Shown: positions 54,998 to 63,267, numbered from the stretch's first letter. The stretch is DNA of 64,000 nucleotides from Methanobacterium_D oryzae (GCF_050433505.1 NZ_JBNPXC010000001.1:868001-932000); one strand, 5' to 3'. Notes: a model not told the origin generated them from the letters alone. Numbers and translations are program-made.

Positions 54998-55898
54998 CTT
55001 CATCACTTCCATATGTCTTTGTAAGAGTTTCGATTATACAGTCAATCGTATTTGTAACATCAATATTTTCAATAACAGGTATGTCATATTTCTTAGCTTG
55101 AGTTTCAAAATATTTATGAGTTCTTCTTATTGCCCCGAAGTAATTCATATATCTCTGTAAGGGCCTTCGTGCCCATAATTGTCTGCATCTTGAATAGAAC
55201 CTTCCTCTGTGAACTTCTTCGTCTTGAAGGGTTAAAATAAACATTGCAACATTATGTTTCTTTACTAGATCTTCATTTATAAATCCGGGCACTATATGCA
55301 CGCCTTCTATGACTATACTGATTCCTTCTTTTAATGCCCTCTCTATTACAGCTTCAACACCAACACTTACAGTATCAACGTGATCACGGAATCCAATGAT
55401 CACTTCATCTAGTTCAGGTGATGGGGGAATTCTTAGGGATCTATAAGCAGTATAACTTGATTCAAAGATGGTTGGTAAAAGTTCTTTTGATACCATTTTA
55501 CGCATAACTTCTCGTATAATGTCAGTACTGGTCATGTTTCTAATTCCAAGTCTGTTAGCTACTTCAAAAGCGATTGAAGAGGTTCCAACTCCAGATGCAC
55601 CTCCTATTAAAATAATCAGGGGTTCTCTACATTTACGAATTTGTCTCCATAACCCATATTTTTCGGCAATTTCTGGATCTTCTCGCTTTAATTTTGCACG
55701 GACTATCCCAACAAGGTCATCCAGGCTTATAACTTTAACTTCTTCTTTTCTTAGATGTGATTCTATTTGAGAGGCGAAAATATATGCTTTATCGGCATCC
55801 ATTTCAGCTCGAGTTAATGATCTTGTTAAAACTCCTTTAGAAAAAGGTTCTCTATACTTTTTTCCGCTCACTTCTCCTTCAACCATTATCATTCTCAA
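54975..55898 (-). CDS. 2-phosphoglycerate kinase
   Basis: The ~307-residue kinase makes 2,3-diphosphoglycerate from 2-phosphoglycerate, the first step to cyclic 2,3-diphosphoglycerate, a methanogen phosphate/energy reserve. An ATP-cone-like N-terminal part ('EPFSKGVLTRSLTRAEMDAD') precedes the P-loop kinase domain ('ILIGGASGVGTSSIAFEVAN'), 'GVEAVIERALKEGISIVIEG' and the lid 'YSRCRQLWARRPLQRY'. TTG at 55898 lies 5 nt after GAGGTGA and is taken as start; ATG at 55892 is the alternative. The CBS gene overlaps its end. Cyclic diphosphoglycerate synthetase is not in the window. Confidence 0.88.
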   Translation of the reverse strand: MRMIMVEGEVSGKKYREPFSKGVLTRSLTRAEMDADKAYIFASQIESHLRKEEVKVISLDDLVGIVRAKLKREDPEIAEKYGLWRQIRKCREPLIILIGGASGVGTSSIAFEVANRLGIRNMTSTDIIREVMRKMVSKELLPTIFESSYTAYRSLRIPPSPELDEVIIGFRDHVDTVSVGVEAVIERALKEGISIVIEGVHIVPGFINEDLVKKHNVAMFILTLQDEEVHRGRFYSRCRQLWARRPLQRYMNYFGAIRRTHKYFETQAKKYDIPVIENIDVTNTIDCIIETLTKTYGSDEDVKETES

Positions 55899-56215
55899 AT
55901 ATTTCACCTCAAAACTCCTAGATTTTGAAGACCCTCAGGTTTGAGAGTTTAGCATGATATGCATTTCCTCAACCTCAAATAGGAATAACAATTATAAGAT
56001 ACATTTTAGTTTAAATACAGAAGATTAAGTAATATCTTGCATTTTTAAACATTATTATGTTTAACGAATCTTTTTAAAAGATCATACAATGATAATTAGC
56101 AAACTCCTTGTTGTTTATATGTCTATTTTATGATTAGTGCTTTAAATAGTTATACCATTTAGCCTTAATCATATAATAAAAAAAATTTGAAGATATATTC
56201 TGAATAAATTGGATT
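55899..56215. other. Intergenic region with a leader hairpin of the kinase gene
   Basis: No gene was found. On the minus strand ACTCTCA/TGAGGGT (55931-55948) can form a 7-bp stem with one G-U pair just before the kinase ribosome binding site, so it would lie in the mRNA leader. The remainder is AT-rich without recognised features. Confidence 0.4.
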
Positions 56216-56884
56216 TTAGAGATTTATAAGGTATGGATTTATTTCTATGTTATTATCTTCTTCATTTATCTCAATTATACTTGCAAATCCCTTTGATGAT
56301 TCTCCAGGATTAACTATGATGGTGTTTCCAATTTTATCGATAATTTTAGCTTCATGTATATGACCGCATATGTTTAAAGATGGCTGGAACTCTTCTATTA
56401 TCTTTAGAACACTTTCACTTCCCACATGCTCACCTGAAGGTAATATATCTGCTTTTGTATCATATGGGGGAGCATGAGTTACTAATATTCTTATTGGTTG
56501 ATCTTCAATTTGTTTCATTAATTTTTCAAGCTCATGATATATTTGTACTTCTGCAAATTCGAGAGGAGTATCAAATGGAGTAATATTTGAGCCTCCAAAC
56601 CCACAGATACCTATATTTTTAATGATTAAAGTTTTATTATGTATATTAATTGCATTGGAGTTTTCTATCTCTCCATAAATGCATGTTTGGTCACAATTAC
56701 CAGGTATTGCAAGAGTAGGGATATTAAATGCACATATCTCATTCAATATGTCTTCACCTAATTTATTTGGGCCGAAGTGAGTTATATCACCAGTTAAAAT
56801 TATAAGATCTACTTGATTTTTTTGTAAGTAATTAAATATATTTTGGCACTGTCCGTGAATATCGCCCATAGCGAGTATTTTCAT
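56216..56884 (-). CDS. Calcineurin-like metallophosphoesterase (YfcE/MJ0936-like)
   Basis: The 222-residue phosphoesterase has the complete two-metal motif set: 'MGDIHGQ', 'LTGDITHFG', 'AIPGNCDQ', 'VTHAPPYDTKAD' and 'NICGHIHEAK', followed by 'NPGESSKGFASIIEI'. It resembles archaeal MJ0936-type phosphodiesterases but is longer, with an inserted 'GSNITPFDTPLEF' region. The natural substrate is unknown. It sits apart from its neighbours, 60 nt after the DUF2096 gene on the same strand. Confidence 0.9.
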   Translation of the reverse strand: MKILAMGDIHGQCQNIFNYLQKNQVDLIILTGDITHFGPNKLGEDILNEICAFNIPTLAIPGNCDQTCIYGEIENSNAINIHNKTLIIKNIGICGFGGSNITPFDTPLEFAEVQIYHELEKLMKQIEDQPIRILVTHAPPYDTKADILPSGEHVGSESVLKIIEEFQPSLNICGHIHEAKIIDKIGNTIIVNPGESSKGFASIIEINEEDNNIEINPYLINL

Positions 56885-56944
56885 ATTTTATCTCCTTAAA
56901 AGTTAAATTAATTAAAAATAATATAATAATTTTTGAATTAGGGT

Positions 56945-57472
56945 TTATTCATTGAAAAATGAGGCTATTTCTTTCAAGCTTTCTTTAACAGAGTCTTTAT
57001 CTCCGTATATGGCGATTATATCATCTTCTTCATACTCTATTATAATTCCGTACTCTTCTGCAATGTCATTCAATCTTTCTTCGGATATTGGCTCTTTAAA
57101 TGTGACTCTTACCATTGTAAACCCTGCAGGAGCTCCAACAACAAATTTTGGCGATGTTTCTTCTTTTTCAACTACTCTTTCTCCTCTTGAAGCTCTTAAA
57201 AGCTTATCAGTCCATTCTTTTTTATAATCATCGCCTACTTCTTCAGCTAAGTCAAGAAGAGTGTCTTGAATTGAGTTTAAGAAATCATTTATTCTTTTTA
57301 GCTCTTTTAACATATCTGGATTTTCAGGATCTGCTTTATAGAGATTTATTGTAGTCTTTGTTAGTCTTATGTCTTGAGGTATGTTTTTTGGAATTTGTTT
57401 TCCTTTCTTTCTTAAGTCTGTTAAGAGGTCAACGAGAATTAACCATGTTTGATCCATTGGTAAATCATTCAT
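56945..57472 (-). CDS. DUF2096-family protein
   Basis: The 175-residue protein matches the methanogen-specific DUF2096 pattern. A helical N-terminal half ('DQTWLILVDLLTDLRKKGKQ', 'LLDLAEEVGDDYKKEWTDKL') is joined to a small alpha/beta C-terminal half ('AGFTMVRVTFKEPISEERLN', 'EYGIIIEYEEDDIIAIYGD'). It has no membrane segment or catalytic signature. Its ATG overlaps the stop of the DUF749 gene by 4 nt, so the two are coupled. Function is unknown. Confidence 0.8.
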   Translation of the reverse strand: MNDLPMDQTWLILVDLLTDLRKKGKQIPKNIPQDIRLTKTTINLYKADPENPDMLKELKRINDFLNSIQDTLLDLAEEVGDDYKKEWTDKLLRASRGERVVEKEETSPKFVVGAPAGFTMVRVTFKEPISEERLNDIAEEYGIIIEYEEDDIIAIYGDKDSVKESLKEIASFFNE

Positions 57473-57735
57473 AGGTGTCCTTCCAGAATTTTTTTAGTGT
57501 TATAGTTAAGTTTTGCGTCTGCGGATTTTAATTCTTCTTCTATTTCCGCAATATTTTCATAAGAATCAAGGAAAAGAACATGATTACTTTCTGTACCGCT
57601 GATATTTAAAATTGCGATTTCTTCATTTTCATTAATATCCTTATTTTCAAGAGAAGCCTTATATCTTACAAAAGGACCATATTGTTGTGGCATTTCTTCA
57701 AATTTAAATATTCCAACCAGTGTAGCAATAAACAT
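57469..57735 (-). CDS. DUF749-family protein
   Basis: The 88-residue soluble protein has 'FIATLVGIFKFEEMPQQYGP', 'ENEEIAILNISGTESNHVLF' and 'NIAEIEEELKSADAKLNYNT'. It fits the small DUF749 family found in methanogens. GAGGTG lies 5 nt before the ATG. It overlaps the DUF2096 start by 4 nt, and the conserved pairing of two methanogen-only families suggests a joint function that is not known. Confidence 0.78.
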   Translation of the reverse strand: MFIATLVGIFKFEEMPQQYGPFVRYKASLENKDINENEEIAILNISGTESNHVLFLDSYENIAEIEEELKSADAKLNYNTKKILEGHL

Positions 57736-58037
57736 AAAAACACCTCGAACGATTAATTTCCAAACTAATTAAATTGCTTTTCTAATTTAAATATAATTTT
57801 CAAATTATTTAAAATTTTATATATGTTAATTGAGGTCTTAGGACTTAATAATTATATTTAAAAATAATCAGCATTATATTGTGATAAATATCAAATATAA
57901 CAAGTAAATATTAGAAACAAATGACTAAATATAATAAATATAGTTAAATAAAACTTGAAAAACGTGATATTGTCAAATTAAATTAAGAACAGAGTATTAA
58001 ATTTATATTTAAAAAAATAAAGTTTGAGGGAGAATGT
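57736..58037. other. Gene-free AT-rich intergenic stretch
   Basis: No gene or RNA was recognised. It should hold the minus-strand promoter of the DUF749-DUF2096 unit (a TATATAAAA-like word near 57811-57820 on that strand) and the 3' end of the hdr transcript. Confidence 0.45.
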
Positions 58038-58964
58038 TTATTCTCCGCCAGTTATTTTGTCTAATTTTTCAATTTCTTCAAGATCACATTTTTCAAGTGC
58101 AGAATCTACACATATCTGGTGTACATCTACAGTTAAATCTTCAGGAGCGTATCCCATTGCAAGACCTAAGAATTGAGCAAGGTGGAAGACAGGTATGTTG
58201 AATTCTTCGCCAACATTCTTTTTGATTTCAGTTTGACCTACATCGAACTGTAAGTGGCAGAAAGGACAAACGTTTACGATAACGTCAGCACCAGCTGCTT
58301 TCATGTTGGTTAATTTGTCTCTTGTGAAGTCTAAAGCGACGTCTATGTCTCTTGAACGTACTCCACCACCAGCACCGCAACACTGCATTTTGTCTCTGTA
58401 TTCTACAGATTTTGCTCCGGTTACTTCAACAAGTTCATCTAAAATTGTTGGTTTTTCAGCATTGTCTATTCCAATGTCTTTTGTTGGTCTTAAGAAGTGG
58501 CATCCGTAGTGAACAGCTACATTAAGGTTATCTAATGGTTTTTCGATTGCTTCAGCTAGTTTGTCGAGTCCTACGTCGTTGTATAATACTTCTGCAAAGT
58601 GTCTTACTTTAATGTCACCTTTAAATTCTCTTCCAACTTCAGCAAGAACTTCATTAACTTTTTCTTTAGCAGCTTCATCTTCATGTAATTCGTGGTTGGT
58701 TTCAAATAATGTACCGAAACATCCGTTACATTCAGTCATTATGTCCATTCCCATGTCTTCTGCTATGGTTATGTTTCTTGCAGCTATTGATAACCAGCTG
58801 GTCTTATCAAATGATCCAAATACACCAGGTGCAGGGCAGCATGAAGCTCCTTCCATATCGTTAAGTGTAATGCCGAACTTTTCAAACATTACTCTTGATG
58901 ATTTTTCGATTCCTGGGTATCTGTTGTTCATAATACATCCTAAGAAATATGCGAAATCAGCCAT
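58038..58964 (-). CDS. hdrB: CoB-CoM heterodisulfide reductase subunit B
   Basis: The 308-residue subunit carries the noncubane [4Fe-4S] clusters that reduce CoM-S-S-CoB in the last step of methanogenesis. Two CCG-type motifs are present: 'NDMEGASCCPAPGVFGSFDK' and 'DKMQCCGAGGGVRSRD', with further Cys in 'MTECNGCFGTLFE', 'VHYGCHFLRPTKD' and 'VNVCPFCHLQFD'. Length matches Methanobacteriales HdrB. GGAGG lies 6 nt before the ATG. It follows hdrC by 19 nt on the same strand; hdrA and mvh genes are elsewhere, as usual in this order. Strongly biased codon use suggests high expression. Confidence 0.95.
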   Translation of the reverse strand: MADFAYFLGCIMNNRYPGIEKSSRVMFEKFGITLNDMEGASCCPAPGVFGSFDKTSWLSIAARNITIAEDMGMDIMTECNGCFGTLFETNHELHEDEAAKEKVNEVLAEVGREFKGDIKVRHFAEVLYNDVGLDKLAEAIEKPLDNLNVAVHYGCHFLRPTKDIGIDNAEKPTILDELVEVTGAKSVEYRDKMQCCGAGGGVRSRDIDVALDFTRDKLTNMKAAGADVIVNVCPFCHLQFDVGQTEIKKNVGEEFNIPVFHLAQFLGLAMGYAPEDLTVDVHQICVDSALEKCDLEEIEKLDKITGGE

Positions 58965-58983
58965 TATAATTCCTCCAAAAATA

Positions 58984-59940
58984 TTATTCTATTTCTCCGG
59001 TTTCCCAGTTGTATCCTATTAAAGTGTCAAATCCTGTTTTCTTGAGGATTGCTCTTACTTCTTCTAATGCTTCTGGGTATTCGTGTGTGGTTGGTGGTAA
59101 TTCGTTTAATCCAACTCTTTTTCTGAGCGCCATTGTAGCGTCATTTATAGGGACACCGTGTCCTGTTTTTAATACAAATGATCCGGTCATTTTGTGTGCT
59201 TGTGCCATTCTTCCAGCTTTAGATTGCATGTTTCTTATAATTTTAACAACATCTACAATTGCAACGCCTCTTGGGCATCTTTCTTGACATGCGTAGCAAG
59301 TAACACATTCCCAGATGGTGTCATCGGTTAAAACTTCATTTCTAAGTCCCATTAGGGATTTTCTTATAATACTTCTAATTCTGTAAGGAGTCCTCTTTCC
59401 AGATGGACATGATCCTGTACAGGTACCACATTGGTAACATAATGCTACAGTATCTGCACCAGCGTCGATTATATCCTGTTTAAAGGTATTATCTACCTCT
59501 TCGCCACGTACTAAGTTTTCTTCTTTATTAAGCATACTCATACTTACACTTCCTTTGGGTTTAGGTTTTTCTTCTTTGACTTCTGTTTCTTCCTCTACAA
59601 TAGGTTCAGATTCAGTTTCTTCTGCTGTAGATTCTTCCACAACAGGTTCTTCTGTTTCTGGGATCTCTTTTTCTTCTTTGACTTCAAGTTTTTCTTCCAC
59701 AACAGGTTCTTCTGTTTCTGGAATTTCTTTTTCTTCTTTGACTTCTGGCTCTTCTACTACAATAGGTTCTTTTACTTCTTTTTCTACTGTAGGTTCTTCT
59801 TTTATCTCTGCTTTTACTGGTGTTTCTTTATCTTCACTGGTGGTTGATGTTGTTTCTGGTTCGGTTGTTTTTGTTTCGTTGTCTTTTTTCTCTGATTCTT
59901 CCCCAGTTAAAAAATCTTTTAAACGTTTTAAGCTTCTCAT
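58984..59940 (-). CDS. hdrC: CoB-CoM heterodisulfide reductase subunit C with long acidic N-terminal extension
   Basis: The 318-residue ferredoxin-like subunit has two [4Fe-4S] motifs: C168, C171, C174, C178 ('CYQCGTCTGSCPSG') and C212, C215, C218, C222 ('CVTCYACQERCP'). They pass electrons from HdrA to HdrB. Residues from about 134 ('MSMLNKEENLVRGEEV') to the end match ordinary HdrC of ~185 residues. Residues 1-133 are an added Glu/Pro/Thr/Val-rich, probably disordered region. Within it, 18 residues at 66-83 recur exactly at 86-103. The canonical protein could also arise by internal initiation at ATG codons 134 or 136, preceded by AAAGGAAGTG. It is the first gene of the hdrCB unit. Confidence 0.93.
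   Translation of the reverse strand: MRSLKRLKDFLTGEESEKKDNETKTTEPETTSTTSEDKETPVKAEIKEEPTVEKEVKEPIVVEEPEVKEEKEIPETEEPVVEEKLEVKEEKEIPETEEPVVEESTAEETESEPIVEEETEVKEEKPKPKGSVSMSMLNKEENLVRGEEVDNTFKQDIIDAGADTVALCYQCGTCTGSCPSGKRTPYRIRSIIRKSLMGLRNEVLTDDTIWECVTCYACQERCPRGVAIVDVVKIIRNMQSKAGRMAQAHKMTGSFVLKTGHGVPINDATMALRKRVGLNELPPTTHEYPEALEEVRAILKKTGFDTLIGYNWETGEIE
59632..59745 (-). repeat. hdrC: 60-bp tandem duplication inside hdrC
   Basis: Two copies offset by 60 bp encode 'EVKEEKEIPETEEPVVEE' twice (residues 66-83 and 86-103). Only a few silent changes separate them, so the duplication is recent and in frame. It lies wholly within the acidic extension. Confidence 0.85.
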
Positions 59941-59972
59941 TCTTTTTCACACCCTTTTAAAATAACAGGTCT

Positions 59973-59996
59973 GTGTGAAAATTTTAATTTTCATAC
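59973..59996 (-). promoter_or_regulatory. Leader hairpin of hdrCB
   Basis: GTGTGAAAATT (59973-59983) and AATTTTCATAC (59986-59996) are inverted repeats with one mismatch and a 2-nt loop. They lie 32 nt before the hdrC ATG, between it and the TATA box, so they would fold near the 5' end of the mRNA. Confidence 0.45.
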
Positions 59997-60011
59997 CTAG
60001 GTTGATGATCT

Positions 60012-60022
60012 GTATATATATA
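60012..60022 (-). promoter_or_regulatory. TATA box of hdrCB
   Basis: On the minus strand TATATATATAC at this position lies 72-82 nt before the hdrC ATG. An inverted pair ACTGT/ACAGT (60042-60064) just upstream could be an operator, but the evidence is slight. Confidence 0.5.
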
Positions 60023-60222
60023 CATTGCGGAAAATTTGCTAACTGTAACCTTTTTGATGACAGTAAATTTTTATATATTACATGAATAAAGCATCTAAAA
60101 AAGTTTAATCTAATTATTAGATCAAAAAGAAGAAATTTATATTGAATTTTTGATATTTTGCTGCTATTAATTATAAAATTAGAACTTAAAGAATATAAAA
60201 AAATAAAAAGAATTTTATAAAA

Positions 60223-60786
60223 TTAGACTATTCTTGGTGGTGTCACAAGCCAGTAACGATATCTCCAGTAATATCGCACTGCATCGTATCTGGTATTTAC
60301 GTATCTTGTACTGGTTGTTCCAATTTGTCCTCCAGTAGCATTATATGTGTTTTTTGTAATTCTTAATGTTCTCCAGTTTAGTTTATCTAACTGTGTTATT
60401 GTATAATTGGTAAGATTCCATTTATTGTTATTTTGGTTATTATTCCAGTTCCACCTACTGTTCCAGTCCCAATAACGGTAATTGTTATTCAAGCTGTTAG
60501 TTCGTGTATTGGTTTTGTTGTATGTTGAAGAGTTAATCCACACACGATTATTGTTGTATCTGAATTTGTATGTTACCCATTTTATTTTTGTATTTGAATT
60601 TATGTATCTTTGACCTTCATCTATTTGTCTCCAAGCAAATGATGGTTGAGGACCTACTTGATTTTGCCATCCTGGCCATCCATAATAGCCCTCTCTTGAT
60701 TGTTGAGTTGGTTGTGCACTTACTGCCAGTTGGAAACTACATAAAACCATAAGTAGCATTACTGCTACTGCAAATACTTTCTTCAA
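60223..60786 (-). CDS. Secreted Asn/Trp/Tyr-rich protein
   Basis: The 187-residue protein has a clear signal peptide ('MKKVFAVAVMLLMVLCSFQL', cleavage likely after 'AVSA'). The mature part is very rich in Asn, Trp, Tyr and Arg ('NNNYRYWDWNSRWNWNNNQN'). Five N-glycosylation sequons are present (NSS, NKT, NLT, NYT, NAT), making it a plausible AglB substrate. There is no known domain and no Cys in the mature part. It starts at TTG (60786) with GAGGTGA 4 nt upstream. It is isolated, and may be an abundant wall or envelope matrix protein or an adhesin; function is unknown. Confidence 0.72.
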   Translation of the reverse strand: MKKVFAVAVMLLMVLCSFQLAVSAQPTQQSREGYYGWPGWQNQVGPQPSFAWRQIDEGQRYINSNTKIKWVTYKFRYNNNRVWINSSTYNKTNTRTNSLNNNYRYWDWNSRWNWNNNQNNNKWNLTNYTITQLDKLNWRTLRITKNTYNATGGQIGTTSTRYVNTRYDAVRYYWRYRYWLVTPPRIV

Positions 60787-60809
60787 GTAATCACCTCTTT
60801 TTTGTTCAA

Positions 60810-60825
60810 CTCATTATATAATGAG
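60810..60825 (-). promoter_or_regulatory. Palindromic TATA region of the secreted Asn/Trp/Tyr-rich protein gene
   Basis: CTCATTATATAATGAG is a perfect 16-bp palindrome whose centre is a TATA-like TTATATAA. It lies 24-39 nt before the TTG start, flanked by TTGTT/AACAA arms. It could be a TATA box embedded in an operator. Confidence 0.45.
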
Positions 60826-61355
60826 AACAAATTGTATTACTAATTCTTAATTATATCATATGAATTACATTCTATAAAAGTTTTATGGGCTTTTTTATAC
60901 AAATTAAAACACCAAATACATTAAAAGGTAAAATTAACATATAATTTTAATTAAAATTTTAATATAGGGAGTTTTACATCAAAAAAGCTTAGAAAGAATT
61001 ATTATAATTATATAATAATTTTTAAAATTTGAATTTTAAAATGAGTTTAATAAATACATAAGTATTAAATAGATTTAAGTATCATTACTGATTTTTTTTA
61101 TTTAACGAAAAATATGCTATTGGAGTGTTTTTCTTAAAATAAAACTTTAATAATAGTGTTATTCTCATTAAATTCTTCAATTAATTAATCAATTAATATG
61201 GATCCCCTATTTTTGCATTTTCAAAAAGAATATATTTTTATTTATTGATATATCAAGAAATTCGAATAATATTAATTATTAAGTAACATTTACTGATTTA
61301 ATTTATTTTAATATTTAATTTTTTATTACATTATCTCTTTTTCAACCGAATAATT
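60826..61355. other. Long gene-free AT-rich region with AT-only hairpins
   Basis: About 530 bp without a credible gene. It contains a 16-bp palindrome AATTTTAATTAAAATT (60943-60958) and two abutting perfect 10-bp-stem inverted repeats (60997-61020 and 61020-61041). At this AT content some palindromes are expected by chance. Confidence 0.5.
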
Positions 61356-61862
61356 TCATTTATTTTTCATAATAAAGAATAAATACCGGCTTAAAAGTGA
61401 TATAATAGTAAAAATGACTATAATAATGAGTAAAAAGTCATAATAAATACTCGGCGATATTAAAGTAATTAAAATTATTGTAAAAAGAAAAGATCCATAG
61501 TATTTACCTATTGGGTCATAAACAAGAATTTTAAACTTCGATGTCACTAAAAACTGTAAAAAAACAAGAATTATGAGAATTAATAGCCAGTAAGGATAAA
61601 TTTCACGAATTACAAATGCAATGAAAGCTAATAAAACCAGGAAGAAATCTGCAAATATATCTAAATATGCTCCTATTGTGGATTCAACACTGAATTTTCT
61701 TGCTGAATAACCATCAAATACATCTGTTATAATTGCAAGTGAAAAAACAGCAATGGTACATATTTTTAAGTCATTTATGAATAAGTATAGGAAAATAATT
61801 GCGAGTAAGAATCTAAATCCAGTGATTGCAGATGGAATTATAATTAATTTGTTTGTTTTCAT
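61356..61862 (-). CDS. CDP-alcohol phosphatidyltransferase
   Basis: The 168-residue membrane enzyme has five to six helices and the family motif DGx2ARx8Gx3Dx3D in 'DVFDGYSARKFSVESTIGAY' followed by 'LDIFADFF'. It exchanges CMP of a CDP-lipid for an alcohol head group. In archaea, CDP-archaeol with serine, glycerol phosphate or inositol phosphate are the usual pairs. The small size and sequence do not decide which. It diverges from the next plus-strand gene with an 81-nt gap to its TTG/ATG start region. Confidence 0.88.
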   Translation of the reverse strand: MKTNKLIIIPSAITGFRFLLAIIFLYLFINDLKICTIAVFSLAIITDVFDGYSARKFSVESTIGAYLDIFADFFLVLLAFIAFVIREIYPYWLLILIILVFLQFLVTSKFKILVYDPIGKYYGSFLFTIILITLISPSIYYDFLLIIIVIFTIISLLSRYLFFIMKNK

Positions 61863-61952
61863 TTTTAATCATTTATTCTGTGATTAGGTAAGTACAAATA
61901 TTTTTAAAGTTCTATTTAAATAAGTGTAATAAAAGTAAATGAATTGATTTTT

Positions 61953-62675
61953 ATGATTTTAACAACAATGCATGATGGCCCTGCAAGACTTGGGAAATAT
62001 AATGAAATAATTACTCCTGCAGTTTTAAATAATGAAGAACTGAAGATAATAAAAGATGAACCTATGCCTTACGATGTTCCAAAGGAATTAGCAAAATGGT
62101 CTATTGAAAGAACAATTGAAAATGCAAAAAAAGGTGAAGGTATTGCTGTTATTCATGGGGGTAAATACTTAGATTTGAGAATTAAATGTTCTGAAGAATT
62201 AGATAAACTTGGGCACACAACTTTAATGATTGCAAATTCAGAAAAACTTCTTAAAAATCCACGTGATCTTGTAGATATTATAGTAAACATTAGAGAAACA
62301 ATAAATCCTAATTCAGCATTATATTTTCCATTTACAGACGCTGCATTTATGCCATTACTTGTTTATATGGGTATTGATTTATTTGGAAATGCTGCAGCTG
62401 ATTTTAATGCTTATTTAAGCAATATGCTAACTTCAACTTCAAAATATGATCTGAAGAGCTATAAAATATATGAATTAGACTTTAATGAACTTAAAAATTA
62501 TAATAATTCCACTTTAGACTTTGCAGTTAGAGAAATAAGGGAAAACATTAAAAATGGAACACTTAGAAATTTGGTGGAGCAGAGGTGTTGTACATCACCA
62601 GAGGCAATGTCTGCACTCAGAATACTTGATAAGAAATATCCTGATTTTTTAGAAAAATATACTCTTTTATATTAA
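61953..62675 (+). CDS. Archaeosine tRNA-ribosyltransferase/ArcS-like protein (short form)
   Basis: The ~240-residue protein resembles the N-terminal part of archaeal TGT-related enzymes. It begins 'MHDGPARLGKY' after a few residues and ends with 'CTSPEAMSALRILDKKYPDF', similar to the segment after the barrel in archaeosine transglycosylase and synthase. The internal 'GIAVIHGGKYLDLRIKCSEE' and 'YFPFTDAAFMPLLVYMGIDL' fit a TIM-barrel remnant. A PUA domain is absent, so it is a trimmed or split form. The product may act in archaeosine synthesis with another subunit; this is a moderate guess. ATG 61953 is preferred over TTG 61944. Confidence 0.5.
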   Translation: MILTTMHDGPARLGKYNEIITPAVLNNEELKIIKDEPMPYDVPKELAKWSIERTIENAKKGEGIAVIHGGKYLDLRIKCSEELDKLGHTTLMIANSEKLLKNPRDLVDIIVNIRETINPNSALYFPFTDAAFMPLLVYMGIDLFGNAAADFNAYLSNMLTSTSKYDLKSYKIYELDFNELKNYNNSTLDFAVREIRENIKNGTLRNLVEQRCCTSPEAMSALRILDKKYPDFLEKYTLLY

Positions 62676-62688
62676 ATTCTAAATATAG

Positions 62689-63267
62689 TTATTTTTTAAT
62701 GGCTATAACTGCATAATGGTAGTCACCTACAGTTTCCACGCGGTCAAAACTTAAATGATGATTTTCAACTATTTTCCTGATTTCTTTAGGAGTTATTCTA
62801 ACTTTCATTGGTGGACCTGGGGTATTTTCAATTTTTTTAAATTCAACAATTGCAAAAGTGCCTCCGGGCTTTATTATTCTCCTAATTTCACTCATTACTT
62901 TATCTGTTTCATCATTCTCTACAAAACCATGCAATACATTGCCCATGTAACATACGTCAACTGTTCCATCTTTTAAAGGGATTTTCTTAGTTATATCTGC
63001 GACAACTGGCATTATGTTTTCTATTTTTCCATTTTCTATCTCTTCTGCAAGAGTTTTCATGGATTCTTCGTAAATATCCATAGCATATACTTCTCCCTTT
63101 TTACCAACAATTTTTGATGCTGCAAGGGACATGTAACCGTCTCCAGAACCGGCATCTACAAATATATCTCCCTCTTTAAGCCCTATTGCATTCAAAACAA
63201 TAGTGGGATCTAAAATATCTTTACTAGATTTACCATGATGAAAATGTATTTTTGATTTATCTGTCAT
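62689..63267 (-). CDS. Class I SAM-dependent methyltransferase
   Basis: The 192-residue methyltransferase has motif I 'DIFVDAGSGDGYMSLAASKI', motif II around 'EVYAMDIYEESMKTLAEEI', 'VDVCYMGNVLHGFVENDETD' and post-III 'GGTFAIVEFKKIENTPGPPM'. It belongs to the Methyltransf_11/UbiE-like group. The N-terminal 'KIHFHHGKSSKDILDP' is His-rich and may bind metal, reminiscent of arsenite or small-molecule methyltransferases, but the substrate is unknown. It converges with the ArcS-like gene. Confidence 0.85.
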   Translation of the reverse strand: MTDKSKIHFHHGKSSKDILDPTIVLNAIGLKEGDIFVDAGSGDGYMSLAASKIVGKKGEVYAMDIYEESMKTLAEEIENGKIENIMPVVADITKKIPLKDGTVDVCYMGNVLHGFVENDETDKVMSEIRRIIKPGGTFAIVEFKKIENTPGPPMKVRITPKEIRKIVENHHLSFDRVETVGDYHYAVIAIKK

